Assembly: GCA_029449235.1 (NCBI GenBank)
Contig: JANATG010000017.1
Span: 884,001 to 948,000, forward strand
Direction: 5' to 3'
From: Linnemannia schmuckeri
Lineage: Eukaryota > Mortierellomycota > Mortierellomycetes > Mortierellales > Mortierellaceae
DNA length: 64,000 bases
Made by a program: the position numbers and the translations under genes. This document shows, piece by piece, positions 41,896 through 54,861 of the stretch; within the stretch, counting starts at the first letter, position 1, and every line of letters starts with the position of its first letter. Below the pieces are notes generated by a model. It did not search any database, was not told where the DNA came from, and saw nothing but the letters and a program-made list of their open reading frames with translations.

Positions 41896-44170
41896 ACGTG
41901 ACAAATATATCCCTCATTTTTTTCAACATACCCTCCCTTCTCATGGCCACCGTTGCCATCGCCCATGGAAGAGGAAACGTTGCCATATGGGAAATAGCGT
42001 TTAGTATCGCTGTTATTTCCACGCTTTTCTTCCTTGTTGTCTCTCTCTGTTTCTCGTTACTTTTCATCACGAAATCGAGGTCAGAGTTCGTCATCTCGCT
42101 AGAAGATAAAGCTTTGAGCCTTACTGTTTGTGCACTTTAATTTGACATCCTTTCCATCATGTTTTCCTCGCTTGTTTCTACCTACTTCTCGACATTCTTG
42201 CACTTTCCTTTTCCTCTTTTCTGCTATCATGACAAAAGTTCATAGAACCGTGATAGCTTCCTTTGCTACTCCATCTCGTCATTGATTCTTGTTACCAAGG
42301 ACCGGTGCAAGGTGAGTGAAGGGGTGTGGGACTTGCGTGAAAGGGAGCAAGCGCGCATGAGTGAACTGGTGAGGAAGGAAGAAGGAACGATTCTATTGCT
42401 GACTGCAGAACTGGAAAGCGGGAGAAGAAGCAAGGTATCTATAGGTGTTGGACAAGTTGAACATATAAGAGAACAGAAATCTAGACCTGGGACCGGATGA
42501 CAGAAGAGGAGGAGTGATGGTCTAGATAATGACATGAAACAAGGGGAGAGTAGGAAGTAAAATCAGATGACAACTGAATGATGCTGGGGCTGAGAGATAG
42601 TCTATGGACGAAATAGTTGGATGATGACACTGAAAACCTTGAAGTCGAGTAACTCGACTCGGGTGTGCAGGGCATTGACTCGGGTGTACATGTTTTGTTG
42701 TCAGGGACGGCACGTGACTTGCCACCAAATTGTCTCGTCTTGGAATGTCGTATATATATATTGACTCACTGCACTCCCAAAAAATGTTTAAAGATGAAAG
42801 AGTAAAAGGAAGGAAGTGCTACGTACGTGGGTGGGAGAGAGAGAGAGAGAATGCGTGAACTATTTGACGACCATGCCACGGTAAGGGCTCTAATGGCTGT
42901 CACCGCCCTCTTCAATCACGGAGAGGTTATCGATGACCCAGAAGCTCCATATTGAGTTCGGCTATTTTTTGACAGTTATGAAGAGAGACGCCCCACAAGG
43001 CTGTCAATCGTCGATTGGTTCAGGATGTGGAAGAGCAGGAAATTTCCGAAATGGTGGTCGTTTTCGTAGAGTCAAGATCAGGCAAGAAAATGCAGCTCAA
43101 GTTACCGCCGGCCGTGGTCTCTCTAACGACAAATGGGCAGTAGGTGGTGAGGTCGCTGATGACAAGGGGGGTCTTGACTTCGAATTGATTGTTGCGGAAA
43201 GGCGTAGCAGCGCTTCTAAGCGTCATTACGGGTGAGCAGATTTATGTGTTGCGAGGAAGTGGGATATGGGATGCGAGAATGAGGTGTAAGGAGTTAGAAA
43301 GCGTTGAAAGTAAAAACTATTGTGAAAAAGAGAAGATGAAGATGAGAAAATGCTTCTTTTTTTATACTCCGTGTATTACGTAATGAATAAATCAAGATCA
43401 GCGAATTTTACTCTATGCCCCGCACCTCGCAACACTCTGTATGAGTTCGGCCCACTCGTAGTCAGCATTAGCCTATGAAATGATTTTCCATGTGGATCTA
43501 TCTGTCTATGCACATGGACATGTAATCATTGGTTTCCACATTCGCTGTTGTTATTCTGCGGGTCAATATTCCACTTCATGATGCGCGAAAAAGCCACACT
43601 TCATACTCTTCAATTATTCATTTGTCGGACCTTGTCCGTGTCCACACTCAAAGTCTCTTTGCGTGATGCATACTAAGTAATGCCGAAAAGTAAACTTGAT
43701 AAGTGAAATGGATAAAAACAGAGGAAGGGAAAGGGGGTTCTTCAACGAAGAAGGGCCAAACTTATGTGACCTGAGCCACTTTTTCCACGTCATTTTATTT
43801 TGTTCTCTATTCATCTTCGACGGCCCAAAAAGGGTGCGAAGCCCTACTATTTTGCTTCTTCCAACTGAGTCCTCTGCCGTGAATGAGAATTTCTCTATTG
43901 TTTTAGCCACCAGAGTGTGTATAGTATATGACAGTTTTGTTTTGCAGCACGCTTCAAAGAACGAGCAATGACTACTGTTTAATGGCTACTGTTTAATGAC
44001 TACTGTTTAATGACCACTGTACAATGATCCATACTTTTTTGTATCTCATCGTGCTCACAGCAGTATACAACCTATTGCTTCAGCTTTTTCTTCTTCCCCA
44101 AGACCTTCACCCTACTTAAACTCTTGCCCAAACAACCGCCAACCACTCTTCCTTCGCAAAAACAACCGCC
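41896..44170. other. 2.3-kb region without a supported gene
   Basis: A 61-codon plus frame near 41,943 is hydrophobic (AIWEIAFSIAVISTLFFLVV), just after the phosphoesterase; it may be chance. Frames at 42,933-43,235 overlap on both strands and lack family signals. GA-dinucleotide runs occur at 42,836 and a TA repeat at 42,752. ACTACTGTTTAATG repeats three times at 43,972-44,012. Confidence 0.45.
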
Positions 44171-46013
44171 ATGAACAATTCAGTCGATAAATCTTTCGAC
44201 ATCCCCGAGAAGATTGTTTATCTTGCTGCCTTCCTCTCAAGACACGACCTCGCTTAGCTGGCCAGGCTTAGTCGCACCATCAACGATGCCTGCACTCCGC
44301 TGTTATGGAGAACTCTTGACCTTCAAGACAACAATCGCTCGACTCGGCTCCTCACACAAGAAATATTGAAAGGACTCGACAAGAATCTTCGATTCTATCC
44401 GTCCCATTGCCTGCACACCCGACTTCTCATGGATCTACTTCAACACCATCGAGCCTCACCTATCTAGCATCGTCCCAGCACCCAACTATGCCTCAACTTC
44501 AAATTGCACTCTTGCGCCAACAGATCGAATTATGCACACCCCACCGTTTCCTACGACAACACCTCAGCAGCTACTTCTGCAACTTACTCGTACCAAGATC
44601 CACATGCTCCTCAACGACGACATGCATCCAGAAATCCTATGCTACAACCATTATCACCACATTCAGTAGATCGTACATCTGGTGCATCTAAACGGGAATG
44701 CTTTGGCACATCTGGAACTTTAGGGCTGGGCCTGAGGTCTTCGCGAGTAATCGATAACATTTCCAGGATGATCTCCCAGCTCGGCTGCCTCCAGTTGCTA
44801 TGATTGACGGCATCTTCCAGCGGCTGGCTCACCAATCAGGCACTTGAGACATTCTTTTTCAGTTGTACCAACTCCTTGATTGACTTCTCTATCGAGAACC
44901 TTGTTACTACTGTCCAACCTGCCTCCGATCCCGATCCAGCCATCTACGAATTGAAATTTCGATTCATTGCCCTCGGTTTTGCGTAAAGCGCCTCTTCGTC
45001 ATCTTAAGTATCTCGCCGTCTCCACTTTTTCTCACCGAGACGTTATCCTGGTGTTCCTATCTATCTTGAAGCATTGTTCGCTTCTCGAGTCCCTTTAGCT
45101 TGATGATCTTTTGGAAGATATGCGGGAGGCACTTATTATTGTGTCGGTCGAGGAGCTCTGCCCACACCCCCCGGAGCTATCGCTGGCGGGGTATCAATAT
45201 GAAGGAAGCGCGAAAACTATTCTGCAGAAAGCAACAGCTGAGATCATTTGTGCTGTCACAATCCAATGATCAAACTCCTCATCCAACCATCATCACGGCA
45301 CTAATCCGACAATCGACGACTCTGCGACGAACCGAGTTACTTCAAGCGACTCACGTCGATTACTCAGTCATCCAGACGGTGCTGACAACATGTAACGCTC
45401 TGGAGGTCTCCAGGGTCACCAGCTCAAAACCTTCGTGCAGCACTGTACTATCGCTGTCTCACACAGTGGAATCCTAAGGGGTTTGTGCCAGGATTCGTGA
45501 GCTGGATATCAGTATTGATACGAGGATGGGGAACTTCATGAGAGCTAAGTACATGACCGATCCGACCAAGACAACATGGACACACAAGAGCTATAGCCAC
45601 TGGGAGAAGCTTAGAAGGTTCTATAGTCAAACTGGATCGTTAACCCAACTTGAGATGTTGAACCCGAGATCCACTGAATGGATAGAGCGACCAGAAAAGT
45701 ACTTCTTTTGTTTGACTTTGTCCCGTCATCAGAAGCTCATCCCCCTGGATTGTTGACTATGGAGGATCGAAGCAGTGGACAGATTGGTTACCTTTCCAGG
45801 TTGTCTGGGTTGACCAAGTTGCGGGAGCTCCGAGGGTCAGTCCTATGGACGGCGCCGAAGGTGACGGAGAGAATGGGTAAGAGAGAGATGGAGTGGTTCT
45901 CGAATAGCTTGCCTACTCTGAGAACGGCGACGTCTGCTTTTGAGAATGAGAGGGATCTAATGGGAGTGTCTTATTTGTCAGTTGATCCAAGGCTTGAAGA
46001 GAACGCGGAGTAA
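44171..46013 (+). pseudogene. F-box / leucine-rich gene, decayed full-length copy
   Basis: Plus-strand homologue of the gene at 23,679-25,544. The start at 44171 (FDIPEKIVYLAAFLSRHDLA) hits TAG at 44255-44257 where the intact relative has Gln (CAA). Later pieces: TTLRRTELLQATHVDYSVIQ at 45,320; MTDPTKTTWTHKSYSHWEKL at 45,553; FYSQTGSLTQLEML; and SGQIGYLSRLSGLTKLRELR to 45,840, ending near 46,013. Multiple frameshifts lie between. Order of segments equals the intact gene, so it is a decayed full copy of about 1.85 kb. Confidence 0.85.
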
Positions 46014-46476
46014 GCTCAAAGTCAGCCACACAACTCCTCCTGCAACCGTCGAGGACATTTTGGGTGAGACCTTGTGGTGGCGTCACTTCGTCAGCTCAGA
46101 AACCTCTTCCACCGCTTTGGAAACTTCTTTCAGAAAAACCACCACGGAACAGAGCAATGGGTTGTGACTGTGCAATTATCGATCAGATGGTGAATTGTAC
46201 ATACGCTACCAAGTTAGAACAAAAGCTTTTGGCTTTGATAGACTCGGTGATAGATGGTGGCGGTGATGGTGTCTGATGATAGTAATGATGTCTGGTAATA
46301 GTGATGTTGTTTGGTGATACTGGTCAGCTGCCCATCACTGTCTACTCTAATCGGACGACAACAGGAAAACGTTTCAAGTACAACAAAAAACTGAGGGGGT
46401 CATGAGGTTGCATCTCTCTCTTGTTTCCTTTTGCATCAACCAACAATCTCTCCTTCCCCGCACCATCCGCCTCACC
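46014..46476. other. Spacer, no gene seen
   Basis: Short GATGATAGTAATGATG-like repeats near 46,270-46,320; otherwise nothing. Confidence 0.55.
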
Positions 46477-46842
46477 ATGGAACAGTCAACACTGGAGAAC
46501 GTCAGTTAGGCGGTCCACACGCTGGAGCAGACGGTCCACACGCTGACGGAGAGAGTCACTCACCTTGGGCATGCTGTCCAACAGCTGCAAGGACAAGACC
46601 TGCCTGACGATGACGATCAAGATCAAGAGGCACAGGAGGGGTTCGATGCGGAAGAGATGTTTGAGGACGCTCTGGAGGAGATTGAGCAGGACCAGGAAAT
46701 GGCGCAGGAGGCAGATGAGGTGATTGGAGGTGTTCAGGATGAGAATGTCGCGGCTGAGGGCGGAGGGCATCAGGCTGACGCTGAGGAGGATGAAGCACTG
46801 TTTCTGATCGAGGGCTGCAAAGAAGCTTCTCTTTTCAATTGA
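46477..46842 (+). pseudogene. Acidic coiled-coil protein with one in-frame TAG
   Basis: ATG at 46477 (MEQSTLENVS), TAG at 46507-46509, then the same frame AVHTLEQTVHTLTERVTHLG, heptad-like, and a strongly acidic C-terminus (EEMFEDALEEIEQDQEM, AEEDEALFLIEG) to the stop at 46840. Reading TAG as CAG (Gln) gives 121 codons with unbroken heptads, so one C-to-T change inactivates it. Alternatively translation starts elsewhere. Function unknown. Confidence 0.5.
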
Positions 46843-48651
46843 CGAGTCTTCGCTTTTTGGATGGGCTTTAGCAGCCAAAAACAACTACGATGAAAAATAA
46901 AAAATATAAAAAGTTTATTTCAGTGATGTTAATGGAAACGCGTGAAACGATTTGCATGTCAGGATTGTTTGTTCTAATGGTCGATTCTGTGCTTTTGATG
47001 TACCTGAAACGGTTCAAGGGAGGGTTCTTTGCACCTTGTGTCTATACCTACATTTGTCAAAAATTTCAAATACGCGCCGCGCTTGTTGACCAAAGAGCAA
47101 AAAAAAAAGTGGAAGATTACGTTTTCTAGAAAAGCGGTGTCTCGAACGCTATCATAGATATTAAGCCAAAGAGTGACACACGAAAACGAGAAGAAAAAAT
47201 ATAATAGATCTTGACAATGAGCCCTGGTACCTTACACATCTTATGACCGACGAGTTCACGAAAGTTGAAAAAGAGTGCTTGCACTAATCTAGGATATGAA
47301 CAACGGAATTCGTCGTGGCTTGTTTTTCTTTAATTTGTTATATCCTAGAAAGAGTGTTAACACAGTTTTCACCACCCTTCCCTTCATCACCTTGCATCTC
47401 TCTCTCCCTCCCCTCTCCCTCCTCTCTCCATTCCCGCGCACACATCCCGCCCGCTCCAAGTGCTCTTGCACATACTATCTCTGTTGATAATTATGTTCAA
47501 GGTTCAAGCGCCGCAAGTGGATCAGATGCATCCATTGGTAAACAACTTACATTCCAACAGCAAACGCCAAAAGCTTCCTCAACACTTCTGGCCACCCTTC
47601 TGGTGCCGAAATAGAAAATGGTCGAAGCAACAAACAACGGCCATGCTGCATATGCACATCACGCCTTTTCTCAAAAGAAATGAAAAAACGGGCAACGAAG
47701 TCAAATCTGTATTCATTATAACTTTGAACAATCAGTGTCTGACGGGGATTCAACCTTCCAAGGATTGTTAGCTCTTTTTCGTGATTTACGGAGTGAGACG
47801 AAAGTTGTTGATCGTTCATGGCAGCGGGGGGCAGCGAAGAGTAGAGTATTTTAGTGGCCCTATTTTTTAAGCCACCCGACAGCCACAAGGAGAAACTGAT
47901 TCGGCTTGAATTGAAAAGAACGGCTTCAACATTTAGTCTCAAAGATTCGGAGACCTTGGGGATGATTGTCTGTTTTTTTGGATCCCCCCTCCCCCCCCCC
48001 CCCCCCCCAAGAAAGGTAATGGTGTGGTATTAACCGTTTTTATTTTTTTGCATCTCGTAGAAAAAACAATAGCCAAGCTCAACAGTAGGGTTCAGCAGAC
48101 ATGCTAAATTGACATTGAGGAGGAATTGAAGCACGGAAAAAAAAAACTAGTGAGAGTCTTTTTTTTCGTTTACTAAAAGACGAGCTTGAACCGCCAGATT
48201 GCTCTGCCAACATCTGCATCAGAAGCTCAGACGCATTCTTCCAATCTTGGACACCTTGCTGCTCTGCTCCCGCTTATCATTTGAAGACGAAAATCGGGTC
48301 AGCAATGCCATCCTGTCATACTTGACAGCGCGACACAAGATGAGATTTTGGTCGATGTCAATGAAAGGCCTTGAAGGAAGGAGTGAGGAGGTGGTCGAAG
48401 ATCAAGCTAGAAATGAAAAGAAAGGAGTGACGCGAAAATTTCGCAGGCTAGTTGATCTGTCGCAGCCAATCGCGGAGTGGAAAACACGTACAAGGTAAGG
48501 GATCATCAAACTCGATTGTACAATTGCTCACCATCCATTGGCAAACAAGGAAAAAAATGGCAAATGATAATCGAATTTTTATTTCCGAAATCCAACTCAA
48601 CTTCCTCATCACTCAACGACGACAAAAAAAAGGAAAAAAGAGGCGCAGTAT
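46843..48651. other. 1.8-kb region without a supported gene
   Basis: A homopolymer-rich stretch at 47,984-48,008 (six C, T, eighteen C) and several A/T runs. Plus frame 48,199-48,498 has no recognisable motif. It includes the 3' flank of the RGS gene. Confidence 0.5.
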
Positions 48652-51600
48652 CTAAACGGGAGAGGATAAACGAAGGGACTCGACAACTCCGCCTCCATTA
48701 TCCTCTGACGAAAACGACGAACAACTGGCGCGTTCGACTTCTGCCAACGCCTCCATCATCTCGCTCGTCCATTTCTTATCCTCCTCCTTCTTCGTTGTCT
48801 TAGATGAAGGAGAGGAGGGAGAGGTGTTTTGGGTATTAGTGGTAGAGGCAAGGAAGGCAGCCAACTGCACCATACTCGTCCCCCCATGGTTCACAGAAAC
48901 CATCTCATCACTCTCGCTCGACCCCACTTCATTCCCCTCGTCTTCAGCCGTCGTCGCGTTCGTAGTCGCTGACGAGGCACTGGCAGTCGTCAAACTGCGA
49001 TGCAACAGCGCCGACGGCGGGAAATGTCCAAATAACTTCTCCAACTTTTCGGCACGCTTCAGAAATCGTTCCTGATCCTTTCCGGACATTGCGCGGAGAC
49101 GGGGGAGGATCTGGGCGGATTCGTCGTGGTCATCGTTGTCCAAGTTGCTGTCGTCGCCCTCTTCGTCGTGGAGGACTGTCATATATTCTTGGGTTGTTGT
49201 GGTAAGGATGGGGAAGAATGATGTGTTTGCTGATGTGGGCATGTTGCTGGTGCTGTTGGAGGATAGGCTTACACGTGGGGATGCGATGGAGGAAGCCGAA
49301 AAGGAAGTGGGTGGAGACATTGGAGGCGAGCTCGACGATTCAGAAACTCGAGTCGCCTTCTCGCTGTCAGCAGTAGCTGCGGAGCCTGGAGCAGGTGCAA
49401 GGACAGGGGCGGCGAGTTGCTGACGAAGACGACTCACAGTCGTGTGCCACTGGTATGGGTGTTGATGAACGCCTGGCGACCGGATCCCTAACCCGTTCCC
49501 GGCACCGTCTTCAAGTCTGGGTGGGTCAGACAGCGACCTCTCCATCCTGACTGTCCCGTTGGTACGGCTACCGGCTGTCACGACTACTGGCCTCAGGCTT
49601 GTCTTCTTGTTAGATCTCTCGCTGGAAGTGCTACCATCCTTTTCATTCTCCTTCTCGTCGGAGAGATCCTCGCTCTTGAAGGTCTTGGCGGAGGTACTCT
49701 TGCTGCGTCCAGGAAAGGCAGCCTTCCTGAACTTAGGCGTCAACCTCGACCCCGTCGCCGAGCGGCTCAGTCCAGCTCCACTCATCCCAACAATACCAAT
49801 AGCAGCGACGCCATCATGTGAAAAGGCTGTACTGGTGGGGGACAACAGGTTCCTATCTAACATCTCCTGGGCCTTCTCACGACCGACGGTTCCCATCCAC
49901 AGATCCTGTTCCGGCACACGGTCGCCCAAGAACTGCTGGATCTTGTCCATTTTTTTCTTCCGGTCGAACCTCGTCAAGGCTTCTGCCGCTGTTGTTGCTG
50001 CGCCATCGCCTGACAGTCCATAGCTACTGTTCGCTGTGGCATTGATTTGGCGGTACCGTGGACTGAGGTGGCTGTACCCGTGCGGACGGATGCTACTTGT
50101 CCGTCTCCTATGAGCATGTCGTGAGATCCCAAGCTCTTCTTCCTCCTTCAGAGCCTCGTCCAGGTCATCATCCAAAACTGTATCGATCGTCATGAGCGAG
50201 TCCAGAGACTGAATGCTCATGGCCCTGGTCAGTCCTGAGATACTCCCCCTCCCACTTCGTCCATGCTGATGAGGATACCGGCGATAGACTGAACTGGCGT
50301 TGGAAGTGACTGAAGATCGACGAGCGCGTGTGCCAGCGGGGCTGGTGGCGCTTGCGCGGCGGCCGCGGGACTTGCCACTGCCCTTTCCAGCTTTGTGCCT
50401 GACCAGGTTGCTACTCGAGTTTAGGTCTTCGTACCCTTCGCTGTCATCCTCGCCCTCAACATCTTCATTCCCTTCGTCGTCATCGTCGCCAGTGCGGGTC
50501 TCGCACGACACCTGTTTAACATGCAATGACGAGCCAGCGGACCTCTTCTTTCTGAGAGAAGGACTTGCAACCTTCCGCGAGCTCGACATGGAGTTCCTCG
50601 ATCGCGTTGAAGAACCCATCAAGACCGGGATCGTCAATGACAAGGCGACCTCGTCCTCCTGCAACGACTCACCTAGGATGCCCCTCAGCTTCTTGTTCCT
50701 CTTCCACAGCAAAGTCCGGTCCCGGTGCGACAGCTGGTTCACAGAAAGGACTGAAGGATCCATCACTGCGGGCTTGACCTTGTGTTTGTCACTCTCGCTC
50801 AATGACCTCTGGAGCTGGTCACTCTTTTTCTTCTTCTCCTGGTCCTGCTGCTGGGTGGTTGACGCCTGAGAAGTGGACGAGACAAGGCCGAAATCGCCGT
50901 CCATGCGGAGTTGGGATGAGAGCTCTTGAGCGGTCAACTGGGCTCCAAAAAAGGTCGACAGCTTGTCGGCCTTCTTTCTCCGAGTGTACATGACATGCCG
51001 GTCCAACGAGCCTGCCCCTGCAGTGTGAGAAGGCCGACTTGTGGGTACAGCACCATCCTGATCCAGGCCTCGGGGTGACGCATAGAACTCGAGTCCACCT
51101 CCTGTGGGCGTAGTGGGTGTCAGTCCTGAAGGGTGAAGCGAATGAGGCGAGGTCGAGTTGGTGTTAATACTGTTGCCCATAATGCTGAGGATCGACAGCT
51201 GGCGACGCCGTTCATACCCTGCAGGGGAATCCACCTCATGGTCTGACAAAGATCCACTCCAAAGTGGATGCGGGTGTGCAGCCAAGATCCTCCTTCCAGC
51301 TGATGGCACATCCACAGAGGTAGCCGACCGGAAGTGTCGACTGTTACCACTGCCCGTTCCGAAATCGTCCTGGCTGGCGGATTTGCGATTGTTGGTATTC
51401 AAAAACAAAGTGGACCGAGCGCTGCTGTTACTGCTGTCATAATAATCGCTAGAGTTGCGCTTGAACTTTTGGAGAATATTCATGGAACGCGACCCAGCAG
51501 TCTTGGACGTGCCCGGGAAAAGGAAGAGGACTTCATGGCCGTTGCCACTGTCGCGCTTAGACTTGTTCTTCTTGGGGCGGCCCTTCTTGTCCATGTCGTG

Positions 51601-54270
51601 GATTGTCGACGATGAGAGCGCGTATGCGAGAGGAGAGCCCAGTGTGGGAACGCCACCTGGTCCCACGGCCGCGAGGCTGCCAACACCAGCTGCTGCTGAC
51701 GACTGCGAACTTGGAGGAACAATGAACCCGCCATCCTCCGTCTCCTCAACGGGTCTCAAGGTACCGTCGACGCGGGATCCAAAGAACTTTGTCAGCTTGT
51801 TGTTTCTCCTAAGCAGTCGCTTTCTCTGCGTGGCTGTCAGGCGGACTTGATCGTTGAAGTATCCAGCCACCATCCACCGCGTCGTCCTCCGTCCATTGGC
51901 CACAGTATCAACGCCCTCGTGGGACAAGTCATGGTCCAATGAGTACGCATCATCATACATGTCTCCTGGAACCATCTCATCGCTGGTGTTGTAGTGCTGA
52001 CTCTTGTTGTTACGCCCACCGCTCAGCCGCTTTGTGAACCGGTTCTTCCGGAACCCACTTCCAAAACCTCCTGCGATACTACTAGTAGACGACCGCTTGC
52101 TCTCCGTCATGGCTGGCAGCTGAGGTCCCGAGGTACCATGAACGTGCTCCTCAAAGGTATCAAAGTCATCAAAGTCATCCTCATCGTACAAGTCGTCGTC
52201 GCCATGATGACGAGGTCCCAGTCCGAGGATCACGCGACCGGGGTGACGGATTGAGTGAGGGATGGGGCCAAAGTACTGGGACATGGTCTTGGCTAGTGCC
52301 TCCTCCTTATCGCGGGAGCGGTCCAGGTCTGTGGTAGAGTTGTTCCAATTGTAGAGAGTCTGCAATTTGGCGGTCGGGTGGCGTGAGCGAGACCGGGCAA
52401 CGGTTGAGAGGATCACGGAGCTGTCGGGACAATAGTGAGTGTGCAGTGGGCCATGCACCATTGCCTTTTCGTACTCTCCAGGTTCTGAAAGATTTATGCG
52501 AATAAAGGAAGGCGAGGGAAATGTAATATATGAAAAAAAAAGTTGGCTCCGTTAGTATACAAAGCAAAGAAAGTAAAATTTGTGAGCAGTAGGAAGACGT
52601 GTCAGCAGCCATGCATTTACAAATGCTTTGCATGCATGCACGTAGCATAATGTAACACATATCCTTGAAACATATAGAAAGAGAGACAAAGCAAAAGGGA
52701 AAAAGGACTTACGGTCATGCATCATGCGTTGAGCACTCTTCCAGAGCTCACTATCCTCGAACCGGACAAGTGTGTGTCCCTTCATGAGCTGATAAGTGTG
52801 CTCCTGGGCGCCATCAAACATGTGGCGATCCAATGGCCAGCCGACCGCCTCGTCCGTCCGACTGCCACTACCACTTTTGCTGTTGCTCTTCTTCCCGCTC
52901 TTGGCGCTGCCACCGCTGTTGTTCCTGGAGTGGTTTCTGCTGTCGCTGATCTCGTTCGGGTCATTGGGGTCGAGGATGGGCCAGGGAATGTCGGTACGAG
53001 ACTCGTCGCTGAGGTTAACCTGGAGGGGCGCATACGTGTCAATGTAGGTCAAGTAGATGTATCGAGCGTGTTGGACCGCAAACTCGGCATCCTCCTCGTC
53101 CACTTTCTGTCTTAACTTTTCTAACTCTTCCTCATTCAACTCAAACTTTTCCTGAAGACAGTCGCCTTTTGGACTCTGCTTCTCGTCCTTGTTATTGCTG
53201 TTATTGCGACTACGTTTACCCTCCTGCCGATACGCCTGCTGCTGCTTCTCAAGACGCTTCTGAAAGATCTTATGTTTCAACCGGTCGGCTCGCTGCATCT
53301 CCAGATTGGGTTTCGCAAACAGCTCAACGTCCATCCAGAACAAGAGGTTCTCGATTGAGTACTCCTGGAAACAAAACTGGCGGAACAGGTCTAGTGCGAT
53401 CGCGTTGTGGAGGATCTCTTGGAACCGTGCGTCGTTTGACGAGGCTTCGAGGTTCAATAGGAGATCGGTAGCCCGGGATCGTGGACGGAACGAGGACGAG
53501 GAGGAAGAAGAGAAGGTTGCAGTGGTGGCATTGGTAGTTGGGGTAGTTGCTGTTGTAGGAGCACCATCGGCATTGGTCGCGGCGGTAGTGTTGATGGTCG
53601 CAGCCTGAGGGGAGAGGTCGGCACCGAGCAGGGAGGAAGATAAGGAATTGGAGGAGACGTATGGAGAAGCGAGGAGTCGGTCTTTGTTTTCGGTGTTGAT
53701 TTGTGTCGTAGATGCAGGATTGAGCGCCTCTGTGGATGCTGTAGTTGTGGTTATTGTCGCGTTATTACCCCCTTTCAATGCAGAAGGTGTACTTCCCCCT
53801 CCTCGACTGCTGCTGGACTGGTACCGAACCGCAGAGAGGGGCTGCTGCTGGACTGATATCGAGCTAGGCAAGAACTCCCTTGCGCTACCAGCACTTACAT
53901 CGCTCTCACCACCGTCGACAGAGTGTGGGCTCTGAAAGGGGGTTGATGTTGCGGTGGCGAGAACCGAGGAATGGACCGAAAGGACGTCCGACTCGTTTGA
54001 AAATGAGATTGGTGACGATAGTCGTTGTGGTCCTTGCCCTTGTTGTTGTTGGGGTTGCTGCGAATGTGGTAGTCGTAGAAGCGAGAGGGAACTGGACGAG
54101 ATGAGTGGACTGAGGTGTGACATGGAGGAGGAAGGTGGAGAGGAACTGGGGCCGGCGGAGTCTGTGGGGTGGTGGAGACTGTCTTGACTGTTTACTACTG
54201 CCATGGCGGTCAGGTTTGTCAACGACATTTTGCGGCCCATTGCTAGACCTTTCCAGAAGGGTGCCGGCAT
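48652..54270 (-). CDS. RGS-domain protein, 1,796 residues, two exons
   Basis: Exons 54270-52713 and 52484-48652; the 228-nt intron (GTAAGT ... TTTCAG) joins MMHD to QPGEYEKA in frame. Residues 1-265 are Ser/Thr/Gln-rich and disordered. An RGS domain spans about 282-515: RFQEILHNAIALDLFRQFC, EYSIENLLFWMDVELF, ARYIYLTYIDTYAPLQVNL, and HMFDGAQEHTYQLMKGHTLV, with charged insertions near 335-395 and 436-478. RGS domains accelerate GTP hydrolysis by G-alpha subunits, so it likely damps heterotrimeric G-protein signalling at the plasma membrane. The 1,270-residue C-terminal extension is low complexity except for five copies of a short motif (separate entry). No DEP or transmembrane segment is evident. 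Upstream is a 400-bp GA-rich stretch. Confidence 0.9.
49000..51830 (-). repeat. Five copies of a basic-hydrophobic motif in the RGS protein
   Basis: In the RGS protein C-terminal extension, each copy has two basic residues followed by x-x-x-K-[LI]-x-x-[FIL]-[FL]-G: RRNNKLTKFFGSRV (about residue 745), RRKKADKLSTFFGAQL (1021), WKRNKKLRGILGESL (1111), DRKKKMDKIQQFLGDRV (1359) and KRAEKLEKLFGHF (1660). DNA positions are about 51,777-51,829, 50,921-50,983, 50,643-50,712, 49,898-49,968 and 49,000-49,070. Copies are embedded in otherwise unrelated low-complexity linkers. Confidence 0.8.
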
Positions 54271-54825
54271 TTTTTTAGAGGGAGAGTATATGGGTATATG
54301 GTGTTGTATAGAGGTCGATTAGGAGGGATTGTGGAGAAAGAGAGTGAGTGTGGAGAAAGAGAGAGGAAGAGGATGAATGAGGATGAGGATGAGGCAGGGG
54401 GAGAGGAAGGGAGTGGATGAGTTGAGAGAGTGAGGGAGGGAGGAAAGGGGAGAAGGAGAGAACGAGGGAGTTGAAAAAGAGAGAAGAAAGGAGGAGGTGG
54501 AAATTAAACAAAGATAAAGCAGGAAAAGAATAATAATGCGAAAGGTGAGTAAAGGGAGGAAAAAGGTAAGATAAAGAAAGGAGAGCAAGGAAAGAGAGGA
54601 AGCAAATGTTAGTGACAAGGTGATAAAAGATGAGTGGATGCAGTGGTGAGTGAGGGCGGTCGTCGAAGGGAGGAAGGAAGAAAAGGAGTGAGAGAGGGGG
54701 TGGTTAGTGGTCAGGCACACATCCCCTTTGGAATGGGAGGGGTATGATGATGAGATTGGTCATAACGTAACGACGAATAACAATAGGGAACACATCAAAC
54801 CAACACAGCAGCCCACGGGTACATC

Positions 54826-54861
<36 letters not shown>

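Noticed and set aside
41898..42140. Small hydrophobic frame just after the phosphoesterase
   Set aside because: One hydrophobic stretch in T-rich 3' flank; nothing else supports a gene.
51455..51850. Plus-strand frame inside the RGS gene
   Set aside because: Shadow of the 3.8-kb coding exon on the minus strand.
54319..54720. Leu/Ser/Phe-rich frames resembling membrane proteins
   Set aside because: Antisense of a GA-rich leader upstream of the RGS gene; no family pattern.
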